In this document: positions 16,970-26,053 of the stretch, one piece after another
How positions within the stretch are numbered: position 1 is the stretch's first letter
How the letters are laid out: the number at the start of each line of letters is the position of its first letter
DNA from: Jiangella aurantiaca
Lineage (GTDB): Bacteria > Actinomycetota > Actinomycetes > Jiangellales > Jiangellaceae
Direction of reading: 5' to 3'
Assembly (NCBI RefSeq): GCF_004349105.1
Contig: NZ_SMLB01000024.1
Span: 23,823 to 87,822 of the forward strand
Length of the DNA stretch: 64,000 nucleotides
Made by a program: the position numbers and the translations under genes
The notes under the pieces: generated by a model
What the model was told of the DNA's origin: nothing
What the model saw: only the letters and a program-made list of their open reading frames with translations
Database searches by the model: none

Positions 16970-17950
16970 TCAGGCCTGCTGAGTGGCCGGCTCGTCGACG
17001 GGCGCCGCCTCGGCCTCGGGAGCCTCGGGGGCAGCCTCGGCCTCGGGGGCCTCGGTGGCCTCCGAAGCAGCCTCGGCCTCGGGAGCCGCCGCTTCGGCCT
17101 CGGGAGCCGCGGTGGCCTCGGGAGCGGCCTCGGCCTCGGGGGCCGCCTCGGCGGCCGCGGGCGCCTCGGCCGGCGACTGCTGCAGCAGCTCCTTCTCCCA
17201 CTCGGCCAGCGGCTCGTCCGAAGCCAGCTCGGCGCCGTCGGCCGCCTCGCCACGCTGACCCGCACGGCCCAGCAGGCCGTCGGCGACGGAGTCGGCGACG
17301 ACGCGGGTCAGCAGGCTGACCGCGCGGATGGCGTCGTCGTTGCCCGGGATCGGGTAGTCGACCTCGTCGGGGTCGCAGTTGGTGTCGAGGATGGCCACGA
17401 TGGGGATGCCGAGCTTACGGGCCTCGTCGACGGCGAGGTGCTCCTTCTTGGTGTCGACGATCCACACCGCGCTGGGCACCTTGGCCATGTTGCGCACGCC
17501 GCCGAGGGTGCGCTCGAGCTTGTCCTTCTCACGCTTGCGCATGAGAAGCTCCTTCTTCGTCAGACCGGAGCCGGCGACGTCGTCGAAGTCGAGCTCCTCG
17601 AGCTCCTTGAGCCGCTGCAGCCGCTTGTTGACGGTCTGGAAGTTGGTCAGCATGCCGCCCAGCCACCGCTCGGTGACGAAGGGCATGTTGACGCGGGTGG
17701 CCTGCTCGCGCACGGCCTCCTGGGCCTGCTTCTTCGTGCCGACGAAGAGCACCGTGCCGCCGTGGGCGACGGTCTCCTTGACGAACTCGTAGGCGCGGTC
17801 GATGTAAGACAGCGACTGCTGCAGGTCGATGATGTAGATGCCGTTGCGCTCGGTGAAGATGAAGCGCTTCATCTTCGGGTTCCAGCGGCGGGTCTGATGC
17901 CCGAAGTGCACGCCGCTCTCGAGCAGCTGGCGCATGGTGACGACGGCCAT
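16970..17950 (-). CDS. rpsB: 30S ribosomal protein S2 with long acidic tail
   Basis: The protein is 326 residues. [19 protein letters not shown] and [17 protein letters not shown] begin a normal S2. The tail from about residue 255 is almost entirely Ala, Glu and Pro in [12 protein letters not shown] repeats, some 70 residues that no S2 needs for ribosome binding. ATG 17950 has AGGAGG ten bases upstream. First gene of the rpsB-tsf-pyrH-frr-cdsA run. A similar acidic tail is found on S16 in this window. Confidence 0.96.
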   Translation of the reverse strand: MAVVTMRQLLESGVHFGHQTRRWNPKMKRFIFTERNGIYIIDLQQSLSYIDRAYEFVKETVAHGGTVLFVGTKKQAQEAVREQATRVNMPFVTERWLGGMLTNFQTVNKRLQRLKELEELDFDDVAGSGLTKKELLMRKREKDKLERTLGGVRNMAKVPSAVWIVDTKKEHLAVDEARKLGIPIVAILDTNCDPDEVDYPIPGNDDAIRAVSLLTRVVADSVADGLLGRAGQRGEAADGAELASDEPLAEWEKELLQQSPAEAPAAAEAAPEAEAAPEATAAPEAEAAAPEAEAASEATEAPEAEAAPEAPEAEAAPVDEPATQQA

Positions 17951-18340
17951 GGCCTCGTCTCCTCCTCTCGCGCCGGTCGCGGAGCGTCCGACGCGTTGTT
18001 CCGGTTCATCGCGACGGTGGTCGGCCGCCGCGCCTGGTGCCCACCGGCCTACCGCCACCCGCCGACCGCTCTCGCGGACGTCGGGACCGACGACGAAGGA
18101 CCGTGCTCAGGGCACGCGAATTTGACCCAGGGGATCTGGGCCGCTCACCAGTGTACGGGACGGCTGCCCTCCACCTCCAACCACCAGGAGACCTCGCGTC
18201 CTCAGAGCCCCGGCACGCGTTGATCTTGGAGTTGTTCGGGTATAGCTACTCCACGATCAACACTCGCGGTCGCCGCGGTCGAGCGTGTCGGCGAACTGAC
18301 CCCCGGCTGACCGCCCGGCGTTCACCGTCGGTTCACGGCC
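17951..18340. other. 390-base gap between rpsB and a divergent membrane-anchored protein
   Basis: No gene is supported. It should hold the rpsB promoter and leader. A stem-loop lies at 18219-18261. No riboswitch was recognised. Confidence 0.5.
18219..18261. repeat. Stem-loop in the rpsB upstream gap
   Basis: Arms 18219-18232 (GTTGATCTTGGAGT) and 18248-18261 (ACTCCACGATCAAC) pair with one mismatch around a 15-base loop. It does not follow any gene end, so a terminator role is unclear. Confidence 0.5.
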
Positions 18341-18946
18341 ATGCGGTTGGCTACCGGCGTGCTCCCCGCCCATCCGTTCGGCCCGCCTCTGGTCGCCACC
18401 ATCAGCACCGACGGCTCGCAGGTCACGCTGCAGTGGGCCGCGGCCGACGACGACTGGGTGTCGCTGGGCGAGCACGTCGGCGCGTTCGACGTCCCCGACG
18501 CGGACGCGCTGACCGGCGCGGAACTGCTGGCCCGCTCCCCCGGCGTCTCCGACTACCTGCTGGAGCACCTGACGGTGACCCAGGACGGCGCCGCCTGCGC
18601 GGGGCGCGTCGATCTCATCGACCCGCTGGGCGAGGGCGCTCGGCTCGTCTACGACTGCGCCGCGCCGGTCACCGAGGTGGAGCTGACGGTGTCGGCACTC
18701 ACGGATCTCAACGCGAGCTACCGGACGGTGGTGTCGACGGAGGGGTCGTCGGCGCAGACGCTGTTCACCGCCGACACCGCCACCCAGCCGTGGGACTTCA
18801 CAGCCGGCGACGGGACGTCGTCGGCGCTGCCGCTGCTGGTCGCGGCCGGCGCGCTGCTGCTGCTCGGCGCCGTCGCCGGCGCGCTGTGGTGGCGACGGTC
18901 GACTGCCCGCCCCACACTTCAGCCGGAGCCGGTCACCGGTCCGTGA
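18341..18946 (+). CDS. Hypothetical protein with C-terminal membrane anchor
   Basis: The protein is 201 residues. A beta-rich ectodomain-like region starts at [17 protein letters not shown] and has two cysteines (ACAG and YDCA) that could pair. A single membrane segment near residues 161-182 ([22 protein letters not shown]) is followed by a short basic tail. The AHPFGPP start is what usually follows a signal-peptide cleavage site, but only about nine residues precede it here and an in-frame stop lies 33 bases upstream, so the signal peptide seems lost or lies at a start I cannot place. Its end overlaps the convergent ABC gene by 14 bases. Function unknown. Confidence 0.6.
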   Translation: MRLATGVLPAHPFGPPLVATISTDGSQVTLQWAAADDDWVSLGEHVGAFDVPDADALTGAELLARSPGVSDYLLEHLTVTQDGAACAGRVDLIDPLGEGARLVYDCAAPVTEVELTVSALTDLNASYRTVVSTEGSSAQTLFTADTATQPWDFTAGDGTSSALPLLVAAGALLLLGAVAGALWWRRSTARPTLQPEPVTGP

Positions 18947-19889
18947 CGCCGTGCAGGTGGCAGGCCGCGGCCTGTTCCGGCCCGGTCGGCTGCAGCACGG
19001 GGTCGTGGTCCGGGCACGGCTCGAACACCTTCGGGCAGCGGGTCCGGAACCGGCAGCCGGACGGCGGATCGGCCGGACTGGGCACGTCCCCGGTCAGAAC
19101 GATCCGCTGCCGCGACCGCTCGCGCGTCGGCTCGGGCACCGGCACCGCGGACACCAGCGCCTCCGTGTACGGGTGCGCGGGCGTGCCGGACACCGACGAG
19201 CCGGCGCCGATCTCGACGACCCGGCCCAGGTACATGACGGCGACGCGGTCGGCCACCTGCCGCACGGCCGCGAGGTCGTGCGAGACGAACAGGTAGGTCA
19301 GCCCGAACTCGCGCTGCAGCCGGACCAGCAGGTTCACCACCTGTGCCTGCACGGACACGTCGAGCGAGGCGATCGGCTCGTCGCAGACGACGAAATCCGG
19401 CTCGCCGGCCAGCGCCCGGGCGATGCCGACCCGCTGCCGCTGTCCGCCGGAGAACTCGTGCGGATACCGGCCGCGGTGGTCGGGGTTCAGCCCGACTACC
19501 TCCATCAGCTCGCCGACCCGGGCCCGCCGCGCCGCCCGTCCCTTGTGCAGGCCGTGGATGGCCAGCGGCTCGCCGATCGATTCCGCGACCGTGCGCCGCG
19601 GGTCCAGCGACGCGTACGGGTCCTGGAAGATCATCGCGGTCCGCCGGCGCAGCGCCCGCAGCTCGCGCCGTCCGGCCGCCGTCACGTCCAGGCCGTCGAA
19701 CTCCACCGTCCCGTCCGTCGGCTCGACGAGCCGGAGCAGCGCGTTCCCCAGTGTGGACTTGCCGCACCCCGACTCGCCGACCAGTCCCAGCGTCTCGCCG
19801 CGACGGACCTCGAGGTCGACGCCGTCGACGGCGCGCACCGGGCCGAAGTGGACCCGCAGGCCGGAGGCCCGCACCAGCACGTCACTCAT
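18933..19889 (-). CDS. Peptide ABC transporter ATPase (DppF/OppF-like)
   Basis: The protein is 318 residues. Walker A is GESGCGKST, the Q-loop is [12 protein letters not shown], the signature is FSGGQRQR, and Walker B is [12 protein letters not shown]. The C-terminal [16 protein letters not shown] is the oligopeptide-type domain, which holds an iron-sulfur cluster in some relatives. ATG 19889 overlaps the previous ATPase stop by 4 bases. Last gene of a five-gene importer operon. Confidence 0.93.
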   Translation of the reverse strand: MSDVLVRASGLRVHFGPVRAVDGVDLEVRRGETLGLVGESGCGKSTLGNALLRLVEPTDGTVEFDGLDVTAAGRRELRALRRRTAMIFQDPYASLDPRRTVAESIGEPLAIHGLHKGRAARRARVGELMEVVGLNPDHRGRYPHEFSGGQRQRVGIARALAGEPDFVVCDEPIASLDVSVQAQVVNLLVRLQREFGLTYLFVSHDLAAVRQVADRVAVMYLGRVVEIGAGSSVSGTPAHPYTEALVSAVPVPEPTRERSRQRIVLTGDVPSPADPPSGCRFRTRCPKVFEPCPDHDPVLQPTGPEQAAACHLHGVTDR

Positions 19890-20890
19890 GCGTGTCCTCC
19901 CCTGGCGACGTAGAAGGTCGCCGCCCGGTGCTCGGCGGCGCTGCCCGGTACCGGGGCCAGCGGCGGCGGCTCCGTCGCGCAGCGCGCGTCGGCGCGGACC
20001 GGGCAGCGCGGGTGGAACGCGCAGCCGGGCGGCAGGTCGGCGGGGTCCGGCGGCAGGCCCGGCATCGTCACCAGCTCGGCCCGCTCGCGAGCCGGCCGCG
20101 GGTCGTCCACCACCGGCAGCGCACCGAGCAGCCCGCGGGTGTACGGGTGCGCGGGCCGGCCGAACAGCTCGTCGACGGCGCCCTCCTCGACGCACCGGCC
20201 GGCGTACATGACGACGACGTGGTCGGCGATGCCGGCGACGACGCCGAGGTCGTGGGTGATCCACACGACGCCCATGCCGTGCTCGTCCTGCAGCCGCTCG
20301 ATCAGCTCCAGGATCTGCGCCTGCACGGTGACGTCGAGCGCCGTCGTGGCCTCGTCGGCGATCAGCACCTTCGGGTTTCCGGCCAGCGCGATCGCGATCA
20401 TGACCCGCTGGCGCATGCCGCCGGAGAGCTGGTGCGGGTACGCGCGCAGCCGGGCGGCGGCGTCGGGGATGCCGACCTCGGTGAGCAGCTCCGCGGCGCG
20501 CGAGCGGACGCCGTCGTCGGACACCTTCTCGTGCGCCCGCAGTGCCTCGCCGATCTGCCGCTCGACGGTCAGCACCGGGTTGAGCGAGGTCATCGGGTCC
20601 TGGAAGACCATGCCGATGCCGGCGCCCCGGACCCGGCGCAGCTCCTCCTCGGACCGCCCGATCAGCTCGGCGCCGTCGAACACCGCGCTACCGCGCACCT
20701 GCGCGGTGCCCGGCAACAGACCGAGGAGCGCGAGCGAGCTGACGCTCTTGCCCGAGCCGGACTCGCCGACGACGGCGAGCGTGCGGCCCGGGTGCAGCTC
20801 GAACGAGAGGCCGTTGACGACACGGGCCGGGCCGCGCCGGGTGCGGAAGGCGACATGCAGGTCGTCGACGGCGAGCACGGGGGCGGTCAT
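19886..20890 (-). CDS. Peptide ABC transporter ATPase (DppD/OppD-like)
   Basis: The protein is 334 residues from ATG 20890. Walker A is GESGSGKS, the Q-loop is [12 protein letters not shown], the signature is LSGGMRQR, Walker B is [11 protein letters not shown], and the C-terminal motif is [16 protein letters not shown]. Longer reading to 21067 is possible but would run deep into the permease gene. It pairs with the DppF-like subunit to drive import. Four-base overlaps join it on both sides. Confidence 0.93.
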   Translation of the reverse strand: MTAPVLAVDDLHVAFRTRRGPARVVNGLSFELHPGRTLAVVGESGSGKSVSSLALLGLLPGTAQVRGSAVFDGAELIGRSEEELRRVRGAGIGMVFQDPMTSLNPVLTVERQIGEALRAHEKVSDDGVRSRAAELLTEVGIPDAAARLRAYPHQLSGGMRQRVMIAIALAGNPKVLIADEATTALDVTVQAQILELIERLQDEHGMGVVWITHDLGVVAGIADHVVVMYAGRCVEEGAVDELFGRPAHPYTRGLLGALPVVDDPRPARERAELVTMPGLPPDPADLPPGCAFHPRCPVRADARCATEPPPLAPVPGSAAEHRAATFYVARGGHA

Positions 20891-21750
20891 CGGGTCGCTC
20901 CAGAAGTCGCCATGGCCTGGCGTTGCCGCGGGTCGAGCACGTCGCGCAGCGCGTCGCCCAGCACGTTGAACGCGAGCACCGTCACGAAGATCGCCAGGCC
21001 CGGGAAGACCGCCATCCACCAGGCCTGTTCGACGAAGCCGCGGCCCTCTGCGAGCATCCGGCCCCACGACGGGTCCGGCGGCTGGGTCCCCAGGCCGACG
21101 AAGCTCAGCGCCGCCTCGGACAGGATCGCGAACGCGAGGCTGATCGACGTCTGGACGATGATCGGCGCGGTCACGTTCGGCAGCACGTGCCGGCCGATGA
21201 TGCGCAGGTCGCCGGCGCCGGCCGAGCGGGCCGCCTTCACGTAGACCTCCTCGCGGACGCTGAGCACGCTGGCGCGGGTGATGCGCGCGAAGATCGGCGT
21301 GTAGACGATGCCGATCGCGATCATCGCGTTGGTCGAGCCCGGCCCGAGGATCGCCAGCACGGCGATCGCCATGAGCATCGCCGGGAACGCGAACAGCACG
21401 TCCGACAGCCGCATCAGCACGTCGTCGACCCAGCGGCCGTAGTAGCCGGCCAGGAGGCCGATCAACACGCCGGCGACCAGCGAGATCCCGACGGCGACGG
21501 CGCCGACTCGCAGCGACACCTCCGCGCCCAGGATCACCCGCGACAGCACGTCGCGGCCGAGCTCGTCCGTGCCGAACCAGTGGTCGCCGCTGGGGGCCTG
21601 CAGCCGGCTCGACACGTCGGTGCCGGTGGCGTCGTGCGGGGCGAGGCGCTCGCCGAGGACGGCGGTGAGGACGAGGACGGCGAGCACCGCGGCCGCGACG
21701 ATCGCCGTCGGGCCGCGGAACAGCAGCCGGAGCGTCTCGCCGGCCCTCAT
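20887..21750 (-). CDS. Peptide ABC transporter permease (DppC-like)
   Basis: The protein is 287 residues. It has an N-terminal membrane segment (AIVAAAVLAVLVLTAVLG), the DppC marker HWFGTDELGRDVLSR, about five more membrane segments and the EAA loop EEVYVKAARSAGAGDLRII. The C-terminal NVLGDALRDVLDPR is typical. The start at 21750 overlaps the DppB-like gene by 4 bases. Confidence 0.93.
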   Translation of the reverse strand: MRAGETLRLLFRGPTAIVAAAVLAVLVLTAVLGERLAPHDATGTDVSSRLQAPSGDHWFGTDELGRDVLSRVILGAEVSLRVGAVAVGISLVAGVLIGLLAGYYGRWVDDVLMRLSDVLFAFPAMLMAIAVLAILGPGSTNAMIAIGIVYTPIFARITRASVLSVREEVYVKAARSAGAGDLRIIGRHVLPNVTAPIIVQTSISLAFAILSEAALSFVGLGTQPPDPSWGRMLAEGRGFVEQAWWMAVFPGLAIFVTVLAFNVLGDALRDVLDPRQRQAMATSGATR

Positions 21751-22700
21751 CGCGCGCTCCGGTAGGTGATGCGCGGGTCCAGCCGCGCGTACGCGAGGTC
21801 CACCAGCAGGTTGACCAGCAGGAAGATGACGGCGAACAGCAGCACCGCGCCCTGCAGCACCGGGTAGTCGCGCGACTCGACCGCCTGGAAGGCCAGCTGC
21901 CCGAGCCCCGGCCAGGCGAACACGTACTCCACCACCACGACGCCGGACAGCAGGTAGGCCAGCTGCACGCCGCCCACCGTCACCAGCGGGACCAGGGCGT
22001 TGCGCAGGACGTGCCACGTCAGCACGTCGCGGGCGCGCATGCCCTTGGCCCGGGCGGTCCGCACGTGGTCCTGGCCGAGCGACTCCAGGACCGACGAGCG
22101 GACGAACCGGGTGAGGATCGCGCCGCTGGAGACGCCCGCGGTGATGGCCGGCAGGATCAGGTGGCGGGCCCAGTCGACCGGGTCCTCCGTCAGCGCGACG
22201 TAGCCGGCCGACGGGAGCCAGCCCAGCGTCCCGGCGAACACCAGGATCAGCATGATGCCGAGCCAGAAGTCCGGCACGCTCAACCCGGCCTGGCTGGAGA
22301 GGCTGGCGAACCAGTCGACCGGCTTGCGGGGGTTGAGGGCGGAGAGGGTGCCGAGCGGGATCGCGATGAGCAGCGCGACGACGATGGCGGCGACGGCGAG
22401 GCTCAGGGTCGCGGGAACCCTTTCGAGGATCAGCGACAGCACCGTCTCGCCGGTGCGGAAGCTGACGCCGAAGTCTCCGGTGAGGGCGTTGCCGATCCAG
22501 GTGACGAATTGCACCGGCACCGGGTCGTCGAGGCCGGCACGTTCGCGCAGCGCCTGGTAGGTCTCGGGGTCGGCCTGCTGGCCGAGCGCGGCGCGGATCG
22601 GGTCCCCCGGCACCAGCTGCATGATCGCGAAGACCAGCACGCTGACGCCGAGCAGCACCGCGACCGACTGTGCCAGCCGCCGCAGCGCGTACCGCGTCAC
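21747..22700 (-). CDS. Peptide ABC transporter permease (DppB-like)
   Basis: The protein is 317 residues from GTG 22700. It opens with RYALRRLAQSVAVLLGVSVLVF and MQLVPGDPIRAALG, the DppB pattern, followed by about six membrane segments and the EAA loop QDHVRTARAKGMRARDVL. GTGA overlaps the stop of the binding-protein gene. Confidence 0.93.
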   Translation of the reverse strand: MTRYALRRLAQSVAVLLGVSVLVFAIMQLVPGDPIRAALGQQADPETYQALRERAGLDDPVPVQFVTWIGNALTGDFGVSFRTGETVLSLILERVPATLSLAVAAIVVALLIAIPLGTLSALNPRKPVDWFASLSSQAGLSVPDFWLGIMLILVFAGTLGWLPSAGYVALTEDPVDWARHLILPAITAGVSSGAILTRFVRSSVLESLGQDHVRTARAKGMRARDVLTWHVLRNALVPLVTVGGVQLAYLLSGVVVVEYVFAWPGLGQLAFQAVESRDYPVLQGAVLLFAVIFLLVNLLVDLAYARLDPRITYRSAR

Positions 22701-24298
22701 TCCGGCAGCCTCACGGTCTCGAAGTTGATCGCCTTGTCGGCGCGCACCTCGTAGCCCTCCAGGCCCGGGACCCACGCCTGCACGACGTCCGGGTTGTACA
22801 GGTAGAGGTAGCTGACGTCGTCGACGATCAGCTCCGCCGCCTGGTCGTAGAGCGCCTTGCGGGCGTCCTGGTCGGTCTCGGCCGCCGCTTGGTTGAGCAG
22901 TTCGTCGACCTCGGGGTTGCAGTAGCCCTGGAAGTTCGACGTCCCCTCGCAGACGTGCTGCGCGTGGTAGAAGCCGAACGGGTCCAGGTTGCCCAGCCAG
23001 CCGAGCAGGAACGCGTCGTAGTCGCCGGCGGCCTGGCGGTCCAGCCAGGTGGCGAACGCCTCCTGCTCGATGCCGACCTCGACGCCGACCTCGGCCAGTT
23101 GCGCCTGGATGACCTGCGCCGCCTGGACGGTCTCCGGGTACTCGTCGGTGACCATGAGTCCCATGGGCTGGGGGCTCTGTGCCGCTGTCTGCTCGATGAG
23201 CTGGGTGGCCTGGTCGGGGTCGTGCTCGAATGGGGCGTACTCGTGGTACCAGCGGCTCTGCTCCGGGATCGCCGTCTGGTTGGTCGTCGCCGCGCCGAAC
23301 CGGGCCGCCTCGGTGACCTCGTCGCGGTCGATGCCGAACGCGACGCCGCGGCGGAAGTCGCGGTTGTCGAACGGCGGGCGGGCCTGGTTCATTGCGAGGT
23401 ACCAGTAGTCGACGCTCGGGGTGACGCCGAGCTCGACCTGGTCGTCGTCCTGCAGGCCCTCGATGTCCTGCGGCGGGACGTTGTCGGTCCAGTGGACGTC
23501 ACCGGAGCGGAGGGCGGTGAGCGCGGCGGCCGGTTCGCTGACGTACTGGAACTCGACGCCGTCGACGAGGGCCGGGTCGCCCCAGTAGTCGTCGTAGCGG
23601 GACAGGGTGACGCCGTTCGCGCCGACGTCCTCGAGGGTGAACGGGCCGGTACCGACGGCGGTGGTCGCGAGGTCGGTGGCCTCGGCGGAGCCCTCGGGGA
23701 TGATCGCCATGCCCTTGAAGCCGCCGATGTTGTCCAGCAGGGCGGGCGTCGGCGTGGTAAGGGTGATCGCGACCGTCTGCGGGTCGGGCGCGTCGATGCT
23801 CGCGACGCTGGCGAAGCGGTAGGCGTTGGCCAGCTGCTCGTTGATGATGCGGTTGTAGGAGTAGACCACGTCCGCCGAGTCGAACGCGCTGCCGTCGTGG
23901 AAGGTGACGGCCTCGCGGAGGGTGAACGTCCAGGTGAGGCCGTCGTCGCTGGTGGTCCACTCGGTGGCGAGGCTGGGCTGGAACTCGCCCTCCGCGTCCG
24001 GGACGACGAGCGTGTCGTAGACGTTCTCGAGCACCTGGAAGCTGGCGTAGGCCTGGGTCTTGTGCGGGTCGAACTGGTCCGGCTGGGCCGAGATCGCGGC
24101 GACGAGCGTGCCGCCGTCGCTGCCGCCGCCGTTGCCGCCATCCGCGGCGTCGCCTCCGCCCTCGCCGCCGGCCGGGTCGTCGAGATCGACATCATCCCCG
24201 CCGCCGCACCCGGCGCTGACCAGCGCGATCACCGCCAGAGCGGCCACATGACCGACCGTGTGACCACGGACCTTTCCACGATTCATGTCAGCACCCAT
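22697..24298 (-). CDS. Peptide-binding lipoprotein of the ABC importer (SBP family 5)
   Basis: The protein is 533 residues. A signal peptide ends in the lipobox LVSAGC (Cys near residue 31), so it is a membrane-anchored lipoprotein. A Gly/Asp/Glu linker follows, then a family-5 binding fold: FDPHKTQAYASFQVLENVYD, LATEWTTSDDGLTWTFTLRE and FRRGVAFGIDRDEV. It captures a peptide or similar ligand outside the cell for the DppBCDF-like parts downstream. ATG 24286 (MNRGKV) is an equally good start. First gene of the operon, which lies between rpsB and the M23 gene. Confidence 0.93.
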   Translation of the reverse strand: MGADMNRGKVRGHTVGHVAALAVIALVSAGCGGGDDVDLDDPAGGEGGGDAADGGNGGGSDGGTLVAAISAQPDQFDPHKTQAYASFQVLENVYDTLVVPDAEGEFQPSLATEWTTSDDGLTWTFTLREAVTFHDGSAFDSADVVYSYNRIINEQLANAYRFASVASIDAPDPQTVAITLTTPTPALLDNIGGFKGMAIIPEGSAEATDLATTAVGTGPFTLEDVGANGVTLSRYDDYWGDPALVDGVEFQYVSEPAAALTALRSGDVHWTDNVPPQDIEGLQDDDQVELGVTPSVDYWYLAMNQARPPFDNRDFRRGVAFGIDRDEVTEAARFGAATTNQTAIPEQSRWYHEYAPFEHDPDQATQLIEQTAAQSPQPMGLMVTDEYPETVQAAQVIQAQLAEVGVEVGIEQEAFATWLDRQAAGDYDAFLLGWLGNLDPFGFYHAQHVCEGTSNFQGYCNPEVDELLNQAAAETDQDARKALYDQAAELIVDDVSYLYLYNPDVVQAWVPGLEGYEVRADKAINFETVRLPE

Positions 24299-24555
24299 AC
24301 CCGTCTACTCGCATGGTTCACACCCGTTTCGTCGCACCCGTCTCGCTCTCGACCCTTCCGGCCAGGGGGGTGGGGTCGTCCAGTCGAGCCCCGCGCGAGC
24401 CCTCCTTCGTTGCGACTTCGTGATGCACCTGTGAGCGGATCGCCTGGCGTGTCGCGTGCGCCGCGTTGTCCACAGCCCTGACGAGTTCGCGGAGTTGTCC
24501 CCAAATCCGCTCCGGCCCGCTGCCCCGGCCCGCTTCGGCGCGGAGGCTCGCAGAC

Positions 24556-25632
24556 ATGAGCCCTCTTCTCGCCGCCCTCCTCCTGATCGCTCTGCTCCCC
24601 GCCGCCGCAGCACCCGCCGACGCGGCGCCCGCGGCCGCGCTCCCACCCGGCGCCGGCTGGGTCTATCCGGTCGGTCCGCCGGGCGGTCCGGTCGAGGTCG
24701 TCAACGGCTTCGATCCCCCGGACCAGCCCTGGCTGGCGGGTCACCGCGGCGTCGACATCGCGTCGACCGCAGGCGCCGAGGTGCGCGCCGCCGGCCCGGG
24801 CACCGTCAGCTACGCCAGACCACTCGCCGGCCGCGGCGTCGTCGTCATCGACCACGGGCCGCTGCGCACCACATACGAGCCCGTCACCCCGATCGTCACC
24901 GTCGGCGACGAGGTCGGCGCCGGGCAGCCCATCGGCACGCTGGAGTCCGCCGGGAGCCACTGCGCGCCCGCGGCCTGCCTGCACTGGGGCGCGCGGGAGG
25001 GCGAGCGGTACACCGACCCGCTCGCGCTGATCGGCGGCGGATCGGTGCGGCTGCTACCGCTCGGCCCGCGGACCCTCACCGGCGGCCCACCACCTCCCCC
25101 GACGCAGCCGCCGTCGTCAGGCGGGTTGGCCTGGCCGGTCGCCGCGCCACGGATCACGTCGCCGTACGGGATGCGGATCCACCCGATCACCGGCGAACGC
25201 AAACTGCACGACGGCCTCGACCTCGCCGCCGCCTGTGGCGCGCCGATCCGCGCGGCCGCCGCCGGCCGGGTGACCGCAGCCGGCATCCGCGGACCGTACG
25301 GCCTGCAGCTCACCGTCGACCACAGCCGGATCCGCGGCACCCCGCTCACCACGTCCTACAGCCACCTGTCGGCGTTCTCGACGGCGGCGGGCCAGCCGGT
25401 CCGAGCCGGCCAGGTGATCGGCCGGGCGGGCACGACGGGCCTCTCCACCGGCTGCCACCTGCACTTCATGGTCTACGCCGCCGGCCTGGTCACCGACCCC
25501 GTGCCATGGCTGCCCACCTCGGACTCCGTCACGACAAGTGACCCTGCCAAGGCGATCCGCGGAGTCGTCGACGGAAGCGACACACAGGTGATCGTCCACG
25601 CCATGCCCGCCCGCCGCCAGCTCCTGAGGTGA
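24556..25632 (+). CDS. Secreted peptidase with two tandem M23 domains
   Basis: The protein is 358 residues from ATG 24556, which has GGAGG nine bases upstream. The signal peptide is about residues 1-23 (SPLLAALLLIALLPAAAAPADA). The first M23-like domain (about 40-165) has HRGVDIAS and CLHWGAREG. After a Pro-rich linker, the second (about 185-310) has SPYGMRIHPITGE, HDGLDLAA, SYSHLSAF and CHLHFMVYAAG. M23 enzymes cut peptidoglycan cross-bridges with a His/Asp zinc site. The second domain has the full HxxxD and HxH set (SHL and HLHF). The first keeps the HxxxD and the LHW motif typical of the actinobacterial gene found near rpsB. Confidence 0.9.
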   Translation: MSPLLAALLLIALLPAAAAPADAAPAAALPPGAGWVYPVGPPGGPVEVVNGFDPPDQPWLAGHRGVDIASTAGAEVRAAGPGTVSYARPLAGRGVVVIDHGPLRTTYEPVTPIVTVGDEVGAGQPIGTLESAGSHCAPAACLHWGAREGERYTDPLALIGGGSVRLLPLGPRTLTGGPPPPPTQPPSSGGLAWPVAAPRITSPYGMRIHPITGERKLHDGLDLAAACGAPIRAAAAGRVTAAGIRGPYGLQLTVDHSRIRGTPLTTSYSHLSAFSTAAGQPVRAGQVIGRAGTTGLSTGCHLHFMVYAAGLVTDPVPWLPTSDSVTTSDPAKAIRGVVDGSDTQVIVHAMPARRQLLR

Positions 25633-25637
25633 TCGCC

Positions 25638-25852
25638 ATGCCACTTTCTTTCCAGCAGATCCTCGACCACGCCGACGAGCTGGCTCGTGTCTTCGAGGAG
25701 TATGAACCGCGCACCGCCGACGGCGGCGGGCCATCCTGAGCGCCGTCGCCGCCGCCCGGGCGGACGGCTTCTCGTGGTCGGTCATCGGCGCGTACCTCGG
25801 CACGTCCGGTGAGGCCGTTCGGCAGCGGTACGCCAAGCTCATCGCGGCCTGA
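25638..25852 (+). pseudogene. Frameshifted small HTH-like protein
   Basis: The first frame gives MPLSFQQILDHADELARVFEEY then EPRTADGGGPS and a stop at 25739. A second frame continues with RAILSAVAAARADGFSWSVIGAYLGTSGEAVRQ and ends at 25852. The two halves look like the beginning and end of the small actinobacterial proteins that end in a helix-turn-helix (WSVIGAYLGTSGEAVRQRY). The span is 215 bases, one short of a whole frame, and about 20 residues of the usual middle seem missing, so a deletion is likely. It begins five bases after the M23 stop. Confidence 0.6.
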
Positions 25853-25959
25853 GGAGGTGTCGGCGGCGTTTCGGCGCCGTCACGTTCGGGCGCATCGGGC
25901 GGAATCGGTTGTGCCGCGGATCACCTCTGCGCACTCTTGAGTGATCCATCCACAGGGGG

Positions 25960-25983
25960 CTGACGTCAGGCCTCGCGGTCGGC
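25960..25983. repeat. Short repeat with the TYGC core
   Basis: It matches 37478-37501 at 22 of 24 bases (CTGACGTCAG, then a CCTYGCGGTCGGC core). It lies 70 bases before the aminotransferase start. Confidence 0.6.
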
Positions 25984-26053
25984 CGACACGGTGTGAACTT
26001 CGCGGGGCCAGGCCTGTATCCCCGACTTCTCGCGTCCGGAGCTGAAGTCCGCC

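Noticed and set aside
16990..17170. Tandem DNA repeats at the end of rpsB that resemble a short repeat array
   Set aside because: They are codon repeats of Ala, Glu and Pro inside the S2 tail, not CRISPR repeats; no spacers of equal length.
22670..24481. 603-residue forward frame
   Set aside because: Antisense to the peptide-binding lipoprotein gene, whose lipobox and family motifs are clear.
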